Shown: positions 12,547-28,507, counted from the stretch's first letter. The stretch: DNA of 64,000 nt from Didymodactylos carnosus (GCA_905250885.1 CAJNOQ010000074.1:1-64000), one strand, 5' to 3'. Made by a program: numbers and translations. The notes: generated by a model not told the origin, from the sequence alone.

Positions 12547-13409
12547 AGTATCTTGAACAGTTTCCACAATACAACTTTAAGTATATATATTCATTTCATC
12601 GAGCATTTGTGCAAAAAGTCAATAGATAGAGGACGGAAGAAGTATGACTGTAATGGCGATCTAGAGATACAGCATATCAGTATGTCTAGCATGTGTTTTA
12701 TCTATATGCGTAATATCAATACATTAGCCTAGAAAAAAGAGTCGGCCGTGACGATCTCAGAGGATACTCTAAACTCTGAAAGCTAGCACAGCTGCTTTGT
12801 AAATTGATTGTCTGAAAACAGTATTCAGTCCCATTTTGTAAATAAAAATAAACAACTACAGCAATCTTTATTCTGCCAGAATCAACTTAAAATTTCTAGT
12901 TTTATCGTAAACTGAGAATATGAGAAAATTTGTTAACATCATCATAATGAAGTTCATAAATTTCATAAATAAAAATGATGTACTGAAGCATGGCGTCTTA
13001 TGAAATTTAAATACGGAGTTAAGTGATGTTAGGAGAACGTGGTGATAGATTCTCTCTTTGTTGACGTTATTTTTGTTGTTAAAATCGGCACATGATCGGT
13101 ATTTTTGTGATTCTATTTTTTCCAGTAATATATTCATCATCTATATATCGTACTACTTTTCTATCTATTCTGTCTACATAAAAATGCCAGTCGTCATTTG
13201 TTGATATTTTGGAGTCAGGATATAACGCACGAATTACACTTGTATTTGCAGGCAGTTAAAATTTCTGCATGATTCTACTTAACTCGATCACTAGAACTAT
13301 GACCTTAGAGTAATATACTTTTCCTCATATTTCTTCTAATTTAGTGTTTGAGACGACGTTGTTTATTTTTTATCGTTTACAAAGTCCGTTGTTATAGATA
13401 AAAAGAACT
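12547..13409. other. Non-coding upstream of the cystathionine beta-synthase gene
   Basis: AT-rich sequence with no recognised element; it should contain the promoter and 5' UTR of the following gene, but no core motif can be singled out. Confidence 0.4.
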
Positions 13410-16363
<2,954 letters not shown>

Positions 16364-17248
16364 TATTGATGAGCGTGGAGCTAATAATACAGTTAATAGG
16401 AAAGACAGTTTTTTTGTTTTAGCAAAACTACTCAGGTATTTTTGTTTTATTGAGACGTTTTTCATGTCTACTTATATGCGGATAAATATTTATACTCTTA
16501 TCTATTCAAATATATATCTTATGCATGCAGAATAACGTAACAATCGTATGGCGCATTTATCACCAATTTTTATGATTTTGGTACATGTCTCATTTGTATA
16601 ATCGTTAATAGCACGTAAATTATTGATGCTTTCTTTCCCGGTGACCTCTAAACAACCATTCAGTTTATGAGTGTTTCACCAAAAAATAGTTATTTCAAAC
16701 GTCTTTATATTAATTTACTAATTAAAAGTATTCTCAAAGAAGTATAAATATATGTAATGATTTTCCTTGGAAAAATATGCAAAGAAGCGCTTTTTGTATA
16801 TTAAACACGAATAATATCTATTGTTTCCATACCATATATAAAATTGAATTTTCTCTATAATTACGTAAATGCTCACTTGATGAATCTCTAATAGTTTCAA
16901 CTTAATTAGTAATTTTTCATAGAGATCAATACATTCGCTTATCTCGTTTTTGACAATATTAGTCACTCTAAATCCTCACTAGAATAAAAGATGTAGTTAT
17001 AATAACAGTAAACAGACGAAATCAGAAAAGCCAGAAAAACCCAAACTACAGTCCATATCTACTCATACTTACATTGTTTTGCTGACGTTGATGCCAATTA
17101 CCTGCCAAAAATGGTCGCTGATTTCAATAGCAAAAGAGATGATTCGATAAATGAGTTCTGGATACGAATGATGCAGTTATGTTAGCGATTAAATGTCGCC
17201 GTTTACTAGGCGAACAGTTTTCTACGATATTTCTTGGCAAAAAATGCT
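16364..17248. other. Non-coding 3' flank of CBS
   Basis: Nothing recognised beyond AT-rich sequence. A piece near 17005-17035 (ACAGACGAAAT..AAAAGCCAGAAA) resembles part of the direct repeats at 23362-23791. Confidence 0.4.
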
Positions 17249-17332
17249 TTAACCCTTTCGTGCCGGGGCTCGTATATATATATATATGGGCTCAAATGGG
17301 CTTTCAAAAAAAAAACGGCACGAAAGGATTAA
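17249..17332. mobile_element. piggyBac-type MITE with TTAA target duplication
   Basis: A 76-bp element flanked on both sides by TTAA. The terminal inverted repeats are CCCTTTCGTGCCG and CGGCACGAAAGGA (12 of 13 pair). TTAA target duplication and a CCC-starting end are the hallmark of the piggyBac superfamily. The interior is a (TA)n run plus a poly-A tract, so the copy is non-autonomous. Confidence 0.85.
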
Positions 17333-18340
17333 AGAAAAGAACTGAATGAATTTTAAATATAAATCAGGTTTTTTCTACAAAAGAAACTTCTTCTGTCGAG
17401 TTAAAATATTCATCTCTTATGATGAAAATTGGCATTCTTTATATTTTCAAAGCATTATCATTTTCAAATTTCGTTGGGCTTGGACAGACTATTATCTGGA
17501 GGAGTCGTAACATGACTCGATGAAATTCCATAGAAGAACATGTCGGAAAATTGCAAAAATACATTGATTCTCTTTTATTTTCGGTGTTTACTTTAATCTT
17601 TGCCATGAAAACAGATGGAGGATATCTCCATTCATTCCATGCATTCTAGCACTTCCTAATCAAATCAAGAGGCTAAATTTTTGATAATCACTCTATTTAT
17701 TTATTTATTACAAAGGTGCTCTTCGTCTATCTTCGTTGGTTAAACTAAAGTGACAATGAGTCACCAGCTTCTATGGCTGAGAAACGTTGATAGTAGCGCC
17801 TTACTGTAATTGCAGCTTACTCTGACCTTCTGTCTCAATCGTTCTCGTGATAAATGGGTTGGAATAAAAAACTGAGAAATTATAACTGACAGGAGGCAAC
17901 GCTGCTATGAAAATAACAGAAGAAGGAAAAAAGTATAGTAAGGAGGAAGAAGACTTTTCCTACAAGATGGACGAACTAATTCACCCACTGTATTTGTCAT
18001 GTCTATTTCTATGAATCCGCATGACCAGTCGAATACGTCTCATCTTGACTACTGTCTGAATATTCAAAATATGCCAATTTCAGTGAGGATAAGTCGCCAT
18101 ATAAGTTTATGATACTACACTTTCTATGAGTTCAGATAATTTAAAATATTCTTGTTTGATGATAAAAACAGTTCCGTGCGTGATTGCGTAATGCATTCTC
18201 AATTAAAATACGATCAGATATAAATAACACGCTTAACATTCGTCATAATCTTTACATCAAGAAGGAACCGAATTTGTTGAGCGTTTAATATCAAGCGTAC
18301 AATAAATAGTTTTTTGATACTTTAGATTAAAGCAACAACT
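17333..18340. other. Non-coding upstream of SF1
   Basis: No gene or clear repeat; it presumably carries the SF1 promoter and 5' UTR. Confidence 0.4.
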
Positions 18341-21300
18341 ATGTCATCCCGACGTTACAAATCTCGGAGTAGAAGTAGATCAAGAGAACATGTCAGAAAA
18401 AGTCGAAAACGAACAAGAAATTCAAGTGGAGATGATAGTAATCACAATTCACCAATTGTTGATCGCCAAACTCCAACTCTTTCATCACCAGTCGTTAACA
18501 ATGAATCAGACAGTGGTTTTTCAAGTAAGCTTTAATAAATATTTATATCTAATTAGACGAAGGGAAAGACAAATAATAGCATTAGAGAATGTTTATCTGT
18601 AGTTTGTTTGTTAATCCGACAAGGTCCCACTTCTGTTGCAGGTGATCCACAACAAGCATTACTGAAGAAACGACGTAGTCGTTGGACAGGAAATGATAAT
18701 GATAAGATCTTTATTCCTGGTATGCCGACAATTATACCATCAAGTATGACGAAAGAACAAGAAAAAGCTTATCTAAGTGCGTATAGCTGAAATTTCGCTT
18801 TTATATGATTTGTTTGAGAGTATTGTTTAATATTTTTCAGTGCAATTACAAATTGAAGAGATGACAAGACGTCTGCGAAATAACGACTTGGGTATACCAA
18901 GTGCTCCAGAGGATAGGTATGGTTTATTAATGACTTTTGTTATCTTAGAACCCTTTTCTGTATACATAAGAGGAATTCCCCTTAATTATGCCAAAATTAC
19001 TGTTGTATTGATACCAAATTATCGATTATATTGCCTGATGTGTTATAGTGCATTTTATTTATGCTATTTTGTTTCTTTTTTCTTTCTTTTAGATCCGACA
19101 AAAAAAATGTATTCAGCAAATTTTTCTTGATCGTGTTCGTTAACTAAAAACTTGAAAATTGTAGCAGCTCGCTTTCTCCCTCATTCCTCAAAACTCGATT
19201 TGTTTTGGTACTTAGACATTCAGAGAAGAAGTGAGCGTTCTTGAAAAATAGTGGTTCCTTTCTCTTCGTGCCATTTAATTAAACATTACCATTCTAGGTT
19301 AAAACTAATCTAAGACTCACTTACTATTTTAGCTATTTGACGAATTAATGAACGAAATTAAACTGTGTGACACTCACATTCGTCGTGTGCTCTAACGGCC
19401 CAAAGGTGTCGTTTTTCGTGTTTCTTTTATTCTATTCAATCGAAATATAATTAATAAATATTTTTTTAGGTTTCTTAAATCTGCTAGCACTAGACTTTTT
19501 GCGCTGCTATTTCGTAAAAACAGGCCTATGTATCAGCAGTTATCCATCAAATATATATCTTTTTTGTATCTCTTTCATTGTATGTATTCGTGATACTAAT
19601 ATTTTTTTCTCTTTGTTTACAGGTCGCCATCGCCCGAACCGATTTATGATAATCAAGGAAAACGTTTAAATACACGTGAAGTTCGTGTGAGAAAACGTTT
19701 AGAAGAAGATCGACATCATCTTATTCAAGAAATGCTTTCAATTAATACAGAATATAAACCACCTTCAGATTACAAGTATTAGGTTGACTAAAGCAATTAT
19801 TAACATATTTAAAGGTTTTTTTTTGACGTTTTAGACCACAACAGACAAAATTTATTGATAAAGTCACGATTCCACAAGATGATCATCCAGATGTGAATTT
19901 CGTGGGTTTACTAATTGGTCCACGTGGTAATACATTGAAATCGTTAGAAAAAGAGGTTTGTAGATTTGCTATTCCATTGTCTAAAATTAAATAACGTTTA
20001 CTTTTTTTAGACAAATGCAAAAATTATCATAAGAGGTAAATATAACATTTATGAGATTTTTTTTGTACGATAACCGGATGTATTCCTTATATTTTAGGGA
20101 AAGGTTCAGTAAAGGATGGAAAAGTAGGAGGACGAAGAGATGGTACACCGCTACCTGGCGAAGATGAGCCATTACATGCATATATAACAGGAAACACGCT
20201 AGAAATAGTTTCAAAAGCTGCAGATCGAGTATGTAACATTGATATAGTCTCAATTTATCAAAACAAACTTTATTTCTAATTCAGATACGAGAAATAATCA
20301 AAACTGGAATAGACGTACCAGAAGGTATGAACGAATTGAGAAAACAACAATTAAGAGAGTTAGCTTTATTGAATGGAACGTTACGTGAAAATGATTGTCT
20401 CATGTAAGTTGATATTGATATATCTTATCTCTATTGAGCAAAACAAGTTCGACTCAGTGTGAAAAAATGCTTTTTTATATTTAGTAAGTTAAAATTGGTT
20501 ACTGAAGCAGAAAAAATCATCACAAATACTATTATATGTACCATATGTGGTGGCGCAGGACACATAACAAGTGATTGTAAAATGAGAAAAAATCCAGATG
20601 GTACTTATGCGACACTCAATGAAGATGGTACACTCCAATCAAGTACAGGAACTAATCGCGTTGAAAAAGAGAAATTGGATACAGAGGTATTTACTTTAGC
20701 CCGAGTGTTACCGAGCTTTATACATTTCTGTTTTCCTATTTTAGTATCAGTCATTAATGGCTGAACTTGGTGGTAATAAACTACCGAACGACAGCCAAAT
20801 GAGTTTATTGGATCGAAAAAACATGGTATCCTCCATGAATCGAAATCCAGGACCTATTCTAGCTCTTCCGTCTTCGCAATCATCTTCATCTCTAAATGGC
20901 GATGCTAATAACAATAATATGGTAATGATTCTTTACTTCATACTTATTTTTTTATATATATTTTTTATATATCACCTTGCAGATGATGAACAGCAACAAT
21001 CCACCATCTTTGATGTCGATTAATATTAATCCGTCATCAGACAAATCCAATTATTCTAGTAATAATAATAACAATAATAATGATGGGTTTGGCTTCTCAA
21101 AAAATTATAACAATTCCAATTACTCTTCGTTTTCAAATAATGACTCAATTCCTTCACTGATGTCTTCAAACAATCAATCGTGGTCAACATCAACAAGTCA
21201 GCAGCAATCATACAGTTCAAATTATACTGCACCTACTATACCAACTCCCCCGCCAGCACAACAGCAACAAAATATGTCTAATCAATGGGCTCAATGGAAT

Positions 21301-21456
21301 CAATGGAACGCTGCTGCATATTGGAATCCAATGTGTTGGTCAGGTTATAACTATCCATCAACCGCACAAATGCCTCCTTTGCCAAGCGCTCCAGCAGCAG
21401 TTATTCCACCACCACCGCCGCCTCCTCCACCACCTCCTCCTCCACCTCTGAATTGA
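18341..21456 (+). CDS. SF1: Splicing factor 1 (branch-point-binding protein)
   Basis: Nuclear protein that binds the intron branch point and U2AF65 in early spliceosome assembly. Eleven exons: 18341-18524, 18642-18776, 18841-18916, 19623-19775, 19835-19955, 20011-20035, 20098-20228, 20285-20403, 20485-20686, 20745-20921, 20983-21456 (598 aa). In order: an Arg/Ser-rich start; the U2AF ligand motif KKRRSRW (Trp76); the SPSP phospho-motif in [10 protein letters not shown]; a KH-QUA2 domain with the GPRG loop at about 211-214; one zinc knuckle [14 protein letters not shown] (333-346, CX2CX4HX4C); [10 protein letters not shown]; then a Ser/Asn/Gln-rich tail and a C-terminal run of about 14 prolines. 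Exon 6 is only 25 nt. The 706-bp third intron is the longest. The domain order is that of SF1 throughout animals. Confidence 0.97.
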
Positions 21457-21579
21457 GCAAAATACTTTTCATTTTCTCATAAACCAATAATGGATTATTT
21501 ACTTCTTTACTAAGACAATTTTCTCTTCGAGTCTTGTTGTATACATTCTTTTTTTGTCTATTGCTTTCAAAATGTGTCT

Positions 21580-21585
21580 AATAAA
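21580..21585 (+). promoter_or_regulatory. Poly(A) signal of SF1
   Basis: AATAAA about 125 bp after the SF1 stop codon. Confidence 0.5.
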
Positions 21586-23361
21586 TATATATGTAGAAAT
21601 GTGATGTACTACTTTTTCATAGAAATGTACTCATTCCGCAACAATATGAAAAGGGTAAGATGTAAAATTTATTCAACTGCTAGTTAGATTATTATTTGGT
21701 TTGTCATACCATATGTTGATAATAAAAACATAACAACTTTTTTTTTTATTATCCACAGTGTAAATACATGCGCAAAATGAAAGGAATGATTTACACGCAG
21801 CTTTCTGGAGTATTCGACTAGAAAAGTTTAGAAGGAAAACTAGTAAAATATTCTTATATTTACAGAATATGAAAAATTGCCTGTTTAAGAAAACACTTTA
21901 TAAATAGTGGACCTCTTACATCTTGAATGTACTAAACTCAATTTATATTCAGTATAAAAAAGCTTGTTTTCGAAAAAAGTAAGTTTTGTGCAAGCTCTTG
22001 TCTCCTTTAGTTTATTCCGTTTTTGTCCGAAAAGAACGAAAACAATCGAATCCATTTCATAGTTTTAAACCTTGTATTTGTCTTATAGCGCACTATTGTT
22101 AAACTACCCAATCTAAATACTGTTAAAAGTTTGTTTGTATCTGTTTACAATCAGAGACCAAAAAATTCAAATTTGTATTGAACAGTAAAAAAAGAGACAA
22201 CTTTGAATATAAGTATTGCCCATGTCTTATACATTTAGCCTAATACCGACTGATTTTATGATGGATCAATTTATTGTAACCGAAATAACCGATCTATTAT
22301 AAACTTTGACTCTTTTTTGTTCGAACATACTCTTAAAAATCTTACTTATTCAGAAATATAATGCAATCATAAATATACAGAGTAAAAGACAGCCTTATAC
22401 ATCGTATTTAAAGGTGATTCCAGTATGAAAATATTTTTTTCCGAGGACATTTATTTTAGAGTTAATATAATTTGTGGCGGCAAAGGAAAACAAAGAAAAC
22501 TGTTCAACTTCAATTGTAGGTAAAATAATTTTTGAAAATATTTTTCGTGCAGGTCAGCATTCTTCTAATGTAGTATTTTATTGTATTAAAGTTTGTTCAT
22601 AAGAGTAGTAGGTCAGACTTTAATCTATTTCGCGCGTGACACTCGGCTTATTTAAGTGCAGATTGTCAAAGCCTTTCAAAAAACAATTAGCAAACTGCCG
22701 CCTTTTCAGTGGTAATATTAAACAAAGATTACAAGACATTATTGTTTCCATTTGTATCCTCTCCATTTACCCTTTGGCAATTCATTCGAAAACAATTCTA
22801 TCTGTCATGTCTGCCGCTTATTACATTCCAATAACTCTCGTTTACTGCTACAAATACAAACCTATTCTATTAAAATGTTCATGGTCGTTTTGTCTTTTGA
22901 AATAGCGTCACGCCGAGTTTTATTTTTTGTACAATCGCATCATACGGATGATTGACTTCTACTCTTTTAGGAAAAGTTTGGTGTGAAATGTTTGACTTTT
23001 TTTATTAGTTATTTAGTTAATCGAATCAAACATGGGTTCGAGAATCATTGAAGGAAAGAAAAATGTAAATAATTCACTTTAATTAATTGTATTATTTGTA
23101 AATGTACTTTAAGCGCTTTCTAAATTCGTCCTGTCAAAAAGTATCGTAGATTTACCGTTGTACAACAAAAATTTCTTATATTTTCATTATAGAATCATTA
23201 TATTTAACACATTTGTTCGCGTCTGTACAAGACAGAGAAACATTTCTGATTCTCCACCTTCTCAATAACAACAATCACAATTACAAAGGACAGCAGCAAC
23301 AGATGAACAATCAGACTTAGCGAGTAATAATCCATGTGTAACGAAATCAGCCAGCTGAGAC
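21586..23361. other. Non-coding, nothing recognised
   Basis: AT-rich sequence. The open frames at 22636-22955 are short, start weakly and show no family likeness. Confidence 0.4.
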
Positions 23362-23791
23362 TAGAGAGCCAACTGCCCTGTGAGAAGATTGGAAAGTCGA
23401 CTGAGTGAAACAATAAACAAACGAAATTAAAAGACCAGGCAAGCCATAACAGTCTGACTATTTTTCAAGAAGAATAACGATACACTTGTCTAGAAAATAT
23501 ACTCATTTTGTCGTACTTGTCATAGTATTACTGAAGCAAATATCGAAAAACTACCTTCAGATGTATCATCTAGGACTATACTTTCGAATCATCTTTTCAT
23601 CAAATCTGTACGATCAGAGATAATCGAGAACAAGTGTCTGACTAGAACGAGAAAACAGTGTGGAAAGAAAGAAAGAACTAGAGATCCAACTGCCTGCGGG
23701 AAGATTGAAAAGACGACTGAACGAAACGGTCAACAGACGAAATTAAAAAAAGCCAGAAACTCATAACAGTATGACTATTTTTTAAGAAGAA
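23362..23791. repeat. Two diverged direct repeats of about 114 bp
   Basis: Bases 23362-23475 (starting ACTAGAGAGCCAACTGCC, ending TTTTCAAGAAGAAT) and 23679-23791 (starting ACTAGAGATCCAACTGCC, ending TTTTTAAGAAGAAT) match over their full length at roughly 80%. They lie 317 bp apart in the same direction, so they are either a long tandem repeat or two copies of a short element. Function unknown. Confidence 0.6.
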
Positions 23792-23979
23792 TGTCCATTG
23801 CTTTATCAGTTGATTCATTATCGTGTTATATATCCTACTATAACTTTAATAACTACTATGAAATGAATTGAAAGTAGGGGAGCTGTAGATGACACATCTG
23901 AACTTAGTTTTAGAATATCTGCCTTAGTTATCCTATAATTAGTGTCACAAAGTAAGTATATACAAGATTTAGAATGTGT

Positions 23980-24945
23980 TTATGAATGTATTTGTACGGA
24001 GGTAATGATTTTATGTAAATGACAATTTTTCGTATGTCGATAGCGATCGATGCATTTTGCCACTTCGTCGTCTATCACATCGCCGTATATTGGTGCATTT
24101 CTGATCCATATCATCATATGTATATGAGAAGATCCGCGTTTTTGAAATTCAACCCAATAGAAATAATCTTGCGCTTCCCATAATGCCCGGCATTTTGACA
24201 GAATAATTTGTTGAAAAAATGATCTGAAACGTTTATCAAACACTTGAACAACCATGACAGGATTACTATTGAGTAGAAAATTTGTTTCGTTCCAAGTGTA
24301 CTGTCGTTTTACTGGCGTGTGTTATGACATTTTACTAAACTTTGTAATAGTTCAGGCCACCGAGTGTCTGCTCCTGAAAACTACAGAGCCATGTAAGAAC
24401 TCCTAGCTGTCATATCGTTGCAAAAAATTAACTCAGTGTACTAGACCAGTATTGCGAAGTGACTTGTACTTTCTGTAAATGTTTGAATATAAGATCTTTT
24501 TTGAGCAAATTCGAAACGTTAGTCTTATTTCCTAGATTTCTCGCTGTTACTTGTGATTTTGGACAACTTTCTCTCAATTGCAAGCCTATTCCTGAACTAG
24601 CCTATCAGCCAAATTTTGTAGAAAAAAGATATCATGTGGATCAGATGCATGCCGCAAATCAGCGCTAACCAATCTGCTATTTGTATGGAGTCCTAAAATG
24701 AGTTTTTGTTTACGTTCTGCGTGATAAATGTTCATCCCTTGAGGGAACAAATGCGGAAAGGCTTTTGCTTCTAATGCTTTTTTCGTAAATAACGATGCTG
24801 GTTGGTGTTTTTCCGCTGGTGTAAGTTTGTTGCTTCTGTTCACTATCACACATATTATTAGACAGAAAATGTTTGATGGTACAAGTAGAAATATTTTCTG
24901 CTTTTGTCTTGAATCTTACCAAAGTCTGAAAAACGAATTTCAATA
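23980..24945 (-). mobile_element. Helitron fossil (N-terminal and Rep region)
   Basis: Minus-strand pieces of a rolling-circle transposon protein. At 24849-24586 LEAKAFPHLFPQGMNIYHAE matches the AFPxLFPxG start of the Helitron-like N-terminal domain, followed by RHASDPHDIFFLQN. Around 24350 is a piece like WPELLQSLVKCHNT. At 24255-23980 the Rep nuclease core reads YFYWVEFQKRGSSHIHMMIW, with the HxH metal-binding pair, then NAPIYGD and the tyrosine region. Pieces lie in different frames with stops between and the helicase part is missing, so the copy is dead. No TC..CTRR ends were found. Confidence 0.8.
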
Positions 24946-26105
24946 TTAACCATCTAACTCTGTACTTCTTCTGTAAACGTTCTTACTGATACATAGCACG
25001 ATTCTTTTGTTTTTTAAGCAACTGCCTTTGTTGTTGCTGACTTCGACATTATTACCTTTATTAGGAATGAAATATTTTAAGCAAAAAAGTTATTTTTTCT
25101 TCAGTATTTCATTCCTGCTTCAGTTGCTAAAATGTGTTTTTAACTATCTTTAGCTAAAATGTGTTTTTAACTATCTTTAGCTAAACTTGTTTTTTTCAGA
25201 TGTTTTCTACACAAGTTTCGGAAATGCTCTCGGCAAACACCCTTGGTGATAGCTTCTGGCTGAAATCAACAAACGACGGAGAATCCGTTTTAATAATCTA
25301 AAAATCACTTTTTAGTTCGCGCTTATGCTTTTCAAGCACGACCAACTCGATATCAGGCGTTTCCTTAGTCGTAAGAATCATAGTGCTTTCTATAAGTAGC
25401 ACACAAAAAACGAACAGAGAAAAAAGAAATTACTGCTGACCTGAATTTCTTTTCCATTCTAATTGACATTTGTTGACCTCGACAATGTCCTTTTGTACTT
25501 TTCGCGTAAATAAATGTATAAACGCAGCTGCTCACCGAGAAAACGGCGAAGTTCTTAAAAAAAATGCTTCACTTTAAGGACTCATTGTGAACTAACCAAA
25601 ACCTATTTTTAAAAAATAACTTCATATGTGTCATCTGAAACACTTGTAGATTTGAATCATTTTCTCAAAGCACGTGTGTGTAGTAAAGAACTCTACATAC
25701 TTATCGTTAATTATTAAGGTAGAGAAAAAATGTTCACTAATATAAACTGTTCAATTACTTATATGATCGACTTCTGACTTCTATATCCTTATTTCAATTG
25801 ATGTTTTAGGGAAGGCTGATTATATATACTTTTGTATGTGTAGTTTGACTACGACATTTTTTTATTTTCCTACAAATTTGATTCTTTTACCTAAAAAAAA
25901 CAAACAAACAAATAACAAAATTGCTCGTGAAATGCAGAAAAAAAATTAAATAAAATCCTCACAAAAACCGGCTTGTTGCGTGAGAGAAGAAGAACAATAA
26001 CAAAAGAGCATTTGTCCATTGAATCTTCTACGATTTTGAACAGATGTAGAAGAAATAAAAAGGAAATCTCTTTTGAAAAGGAGAAAAACACAGAAAGATC
26101 ACATA
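24946..26105. other. Non-coding; 27-bp tandem duplication at 25126-25179
   Basis: The unit GCTAAAATGTGTTTTTAACT plus ATCTTTA occurs twice in tandem (25126-25152, 25153-25179), with the start of a third. The right end is the 3' UTR of the minus-strand TOM70 gene; a reverse-strand AATAAA lies near 25861. The + frame at 25973-26329 is only the shadow of TOM70. Confidence 0.4.
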
Positions 26106-28507
26106 TCAACCCATTCCGCCCAGCCAAGCAGGCATTCCAGTCCTACTGGCAGGACCTCCTGGAGGAAAACCCGCATTTCCTGGAAAACTCAGGTTTAATC
26201 TTTTTATTGCTCTTCCTTGCGCTCGAATGGCAAATAGTAATGCAGCATATTGGGTTAGTTTTTCTTCACCACGACTACAATGAATGGCTTTTTCATACAA
26301 TTCAGCCGCTTCATCAAATTGATTTCTAAAAAACAAATAAAAAAAGTCATTATCATTACATAACAAATTTGGTCATTAAGAGATTACCTGTTACATTTAA
26401 ATATAGCATACATGGTTAAAACAGTTTCATTTGATACATCATAGTCTAATGCTTGTTTATACAATTTTTCGGCTTCATCAGCGTTCGATGGATCAGTTGC
26501 CATTAAACAATTTCTACGAAAAACACAATTCATGATTTTGATAACTGTTAATGATTAGATAATATTCGTTAGAGACTTACGCTTTAAGCGCTAATAATGT
26601 TGGACTATCTGGAATTTCTTGAATAAACTTATTTAAATACTGCAATGCTTTATCTGTGCGGTCATTGTCTAAATAGGCTGATGTTAATGCTAATGAATAA
26701 TAAATATCTTTTTTACATGTATCAAAGTATTCTTCAAATTGTGATAATGCTCGCTCTACACGAGATTTATCGTTATCTTTTGAGCCAACTTTTGTATCAT
26801 TAATCAATTTCTGATATTGTGCGCGTAAATTTGTTGGTGATATTTCAACTGCTTTAATAAAATCTTCGTGAGCATCATCATACTGCTCTAATAAAGTTTT
26901 CAGCTATACAGGAAGAAAAAAGATAAAAAGAACGATAGGATGTGCCACATGTTTTCTGTTACCATTCCTCGATGAACTCTTGGCGCACAAGAATTTGGAT
27001 GTGTATGGATACATTTGTTATATTCGTTCATTGCTCCTTCTAAATCATGTAAATGTATTCGAGCGTTGGCACGTTTCAGCTTTGCATTTATTCTCATCTG
27101 AAATGGATGGAATATTTAATGACAACATACCAACAATATGTTATTTTTCTACATACTTCTTCAGTTGAACTTGGATTACTGACAACAATATCAAAATCAG
27201 CTACAGCTTCGTTGTATTGACCGATCAGGATATAAAATGATCCTCGCAATAAATGTGCGTGAATTTTAAATTGAGAATCTTCACTCTCAATTTCACGTGT
27301 GCATAAATCTGGTATTTGTAAGAAATTTCCGTCATCATGCGCTTTATATGCTTTGGTCAAATAACTGTAATGATAAAACGAAAGATAAAAAATATATAGA
27401 AGTTTGATAAAGAAAAGATATCTACTACCTGTCAGGATGTGTTCTTAGCATTTCATTTATGAATGATGTACTTAACACTGGATCATCTTCAAACTCATTT
27501 AAAGCTGTACGAACAAAATCTTTTGATAATTCAGCTGTATTCTGAATAAAGAGAAAGTTGAACTTTAGAGTTTTATACATTTATTAACATCAGATACTTA
27601 CAGGTGGTAGATTTCTGATATATTCTTTTGCTAATTCTGTTAATACTTTATCGGCTGACATTATGTAAACTTGTTGATAACTATCCAAAAAACAAACGGT
27701 CGAATAATCTAAATAAGACCAAAGAAGTTGTTAGAGTAACATCTTTTTCATCGAAAATAAACTCATTACCTTCTAATGCCAATTCATTATTTCCTGCAGC
27801 TTCAGCGGCTCGAGCACGTCTTAGGATACATTTAACATATTTTGGATTCAATTCAATCGCTCGAGAACAATCTTCAATAACTCTTTCCATATCTTTCTAA
27901 GAAATGAGGGAACTCTGGTCTTATTAGTAAACAATCAGTTTTAAAATCTCGCTTACAAGCGACTCATAGGCAGCAGCTCGATTCTGATAAAACTGTGATA
28001 AGTTTTCAACATAGGTAATCGGACATGTATCAATTGCTTCTAGATAAAAAAAGACAGAAATAAACATACTTCAAAAAAATCACCAGTTCATCTCACTTGT
28101 ATAATATTCAATGGCTTCCGCAAACTTCTTATCATGATATTTTGTGTTGCCTTCATTTTTTAGCTGAATGGCTTCTTCTAATTTGATATCCTGCAAAGAA
28201 CAACAATAACAACGTTGATTTAAAACCAATAGTAATACAATAATTATCATGATGATACTTTAAGCTTTGTACTTGATGCTAATGTTGTATCGCCTTCATC
28301 GTTTCTAATCGTTGTTGTAGTTGTGGTGGAAGTAATTGTTGATCGTTTTTTATCACCATCACCTTGTTGTTTGGATTTTTGTTGTTGTTTATAGATTAGA
28401 TAACAAACGACTGCTGGAATACCAATAAACAAAGCATATTTGACAATCTTCTTTCCAAGATCCGATGTATCACTTTCTTTGACAGTGCGAATCAATTTTG
28501 ATGCCAT
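26106..28507 (-). CDS. TOMM70: Mitochondrial import receptor TOM70
   Basis: Outer-membrane receptor that takes presequence-free carrier preproteins from Hsp70/Hsp90 to the TOM pore. Eleven exons on the minus strand, 5' to 3': 28507-28259, 28190-28097, 28039-27957, 27896-27770, 27708-27602, 27541-27429, 27364-27157, 27097-26963, 26903-26581, 26513-26388, 26325-26106 (594 aa; human 608). Residues 21-39 form the N-terminal membrane anchor, followed by a Lys/Thr-rich linker. TPR repeats fill the rest: LKNEGNTKYHDKKFAEAIEY, FYQNRAAAYESL and AIELNPKYVK form the chaperone-binding clamp; LLRGSFYILIGQ and PRVHRGM lie in the core. Start: the ATG at 28507 gives the basic N-terminus; an in-frame ATG 12 codons upstream is less likely. 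The C-terminus carries a Gly/Pro-rich extension ending AWLGGMG that I do not recall in the human protein. Confidence 0.96.

Noticed and set aside
25973-26329. 118-aa plus-strand frame
   Set aside because: Shadow of the last TOM70 exon on the other strand.
27670-27769. Reading 27769-27710 as TOM70 coding (DVTLTTSL..., like human EDVTAVCIL)
   Set aside because: The likeness is a coincidence: splicing 27769-27709 out as a 61-bp intron gives EDYSTVCFLDSYQQVYIMSA, which fits TOM70 over its full length and avoids a stop.
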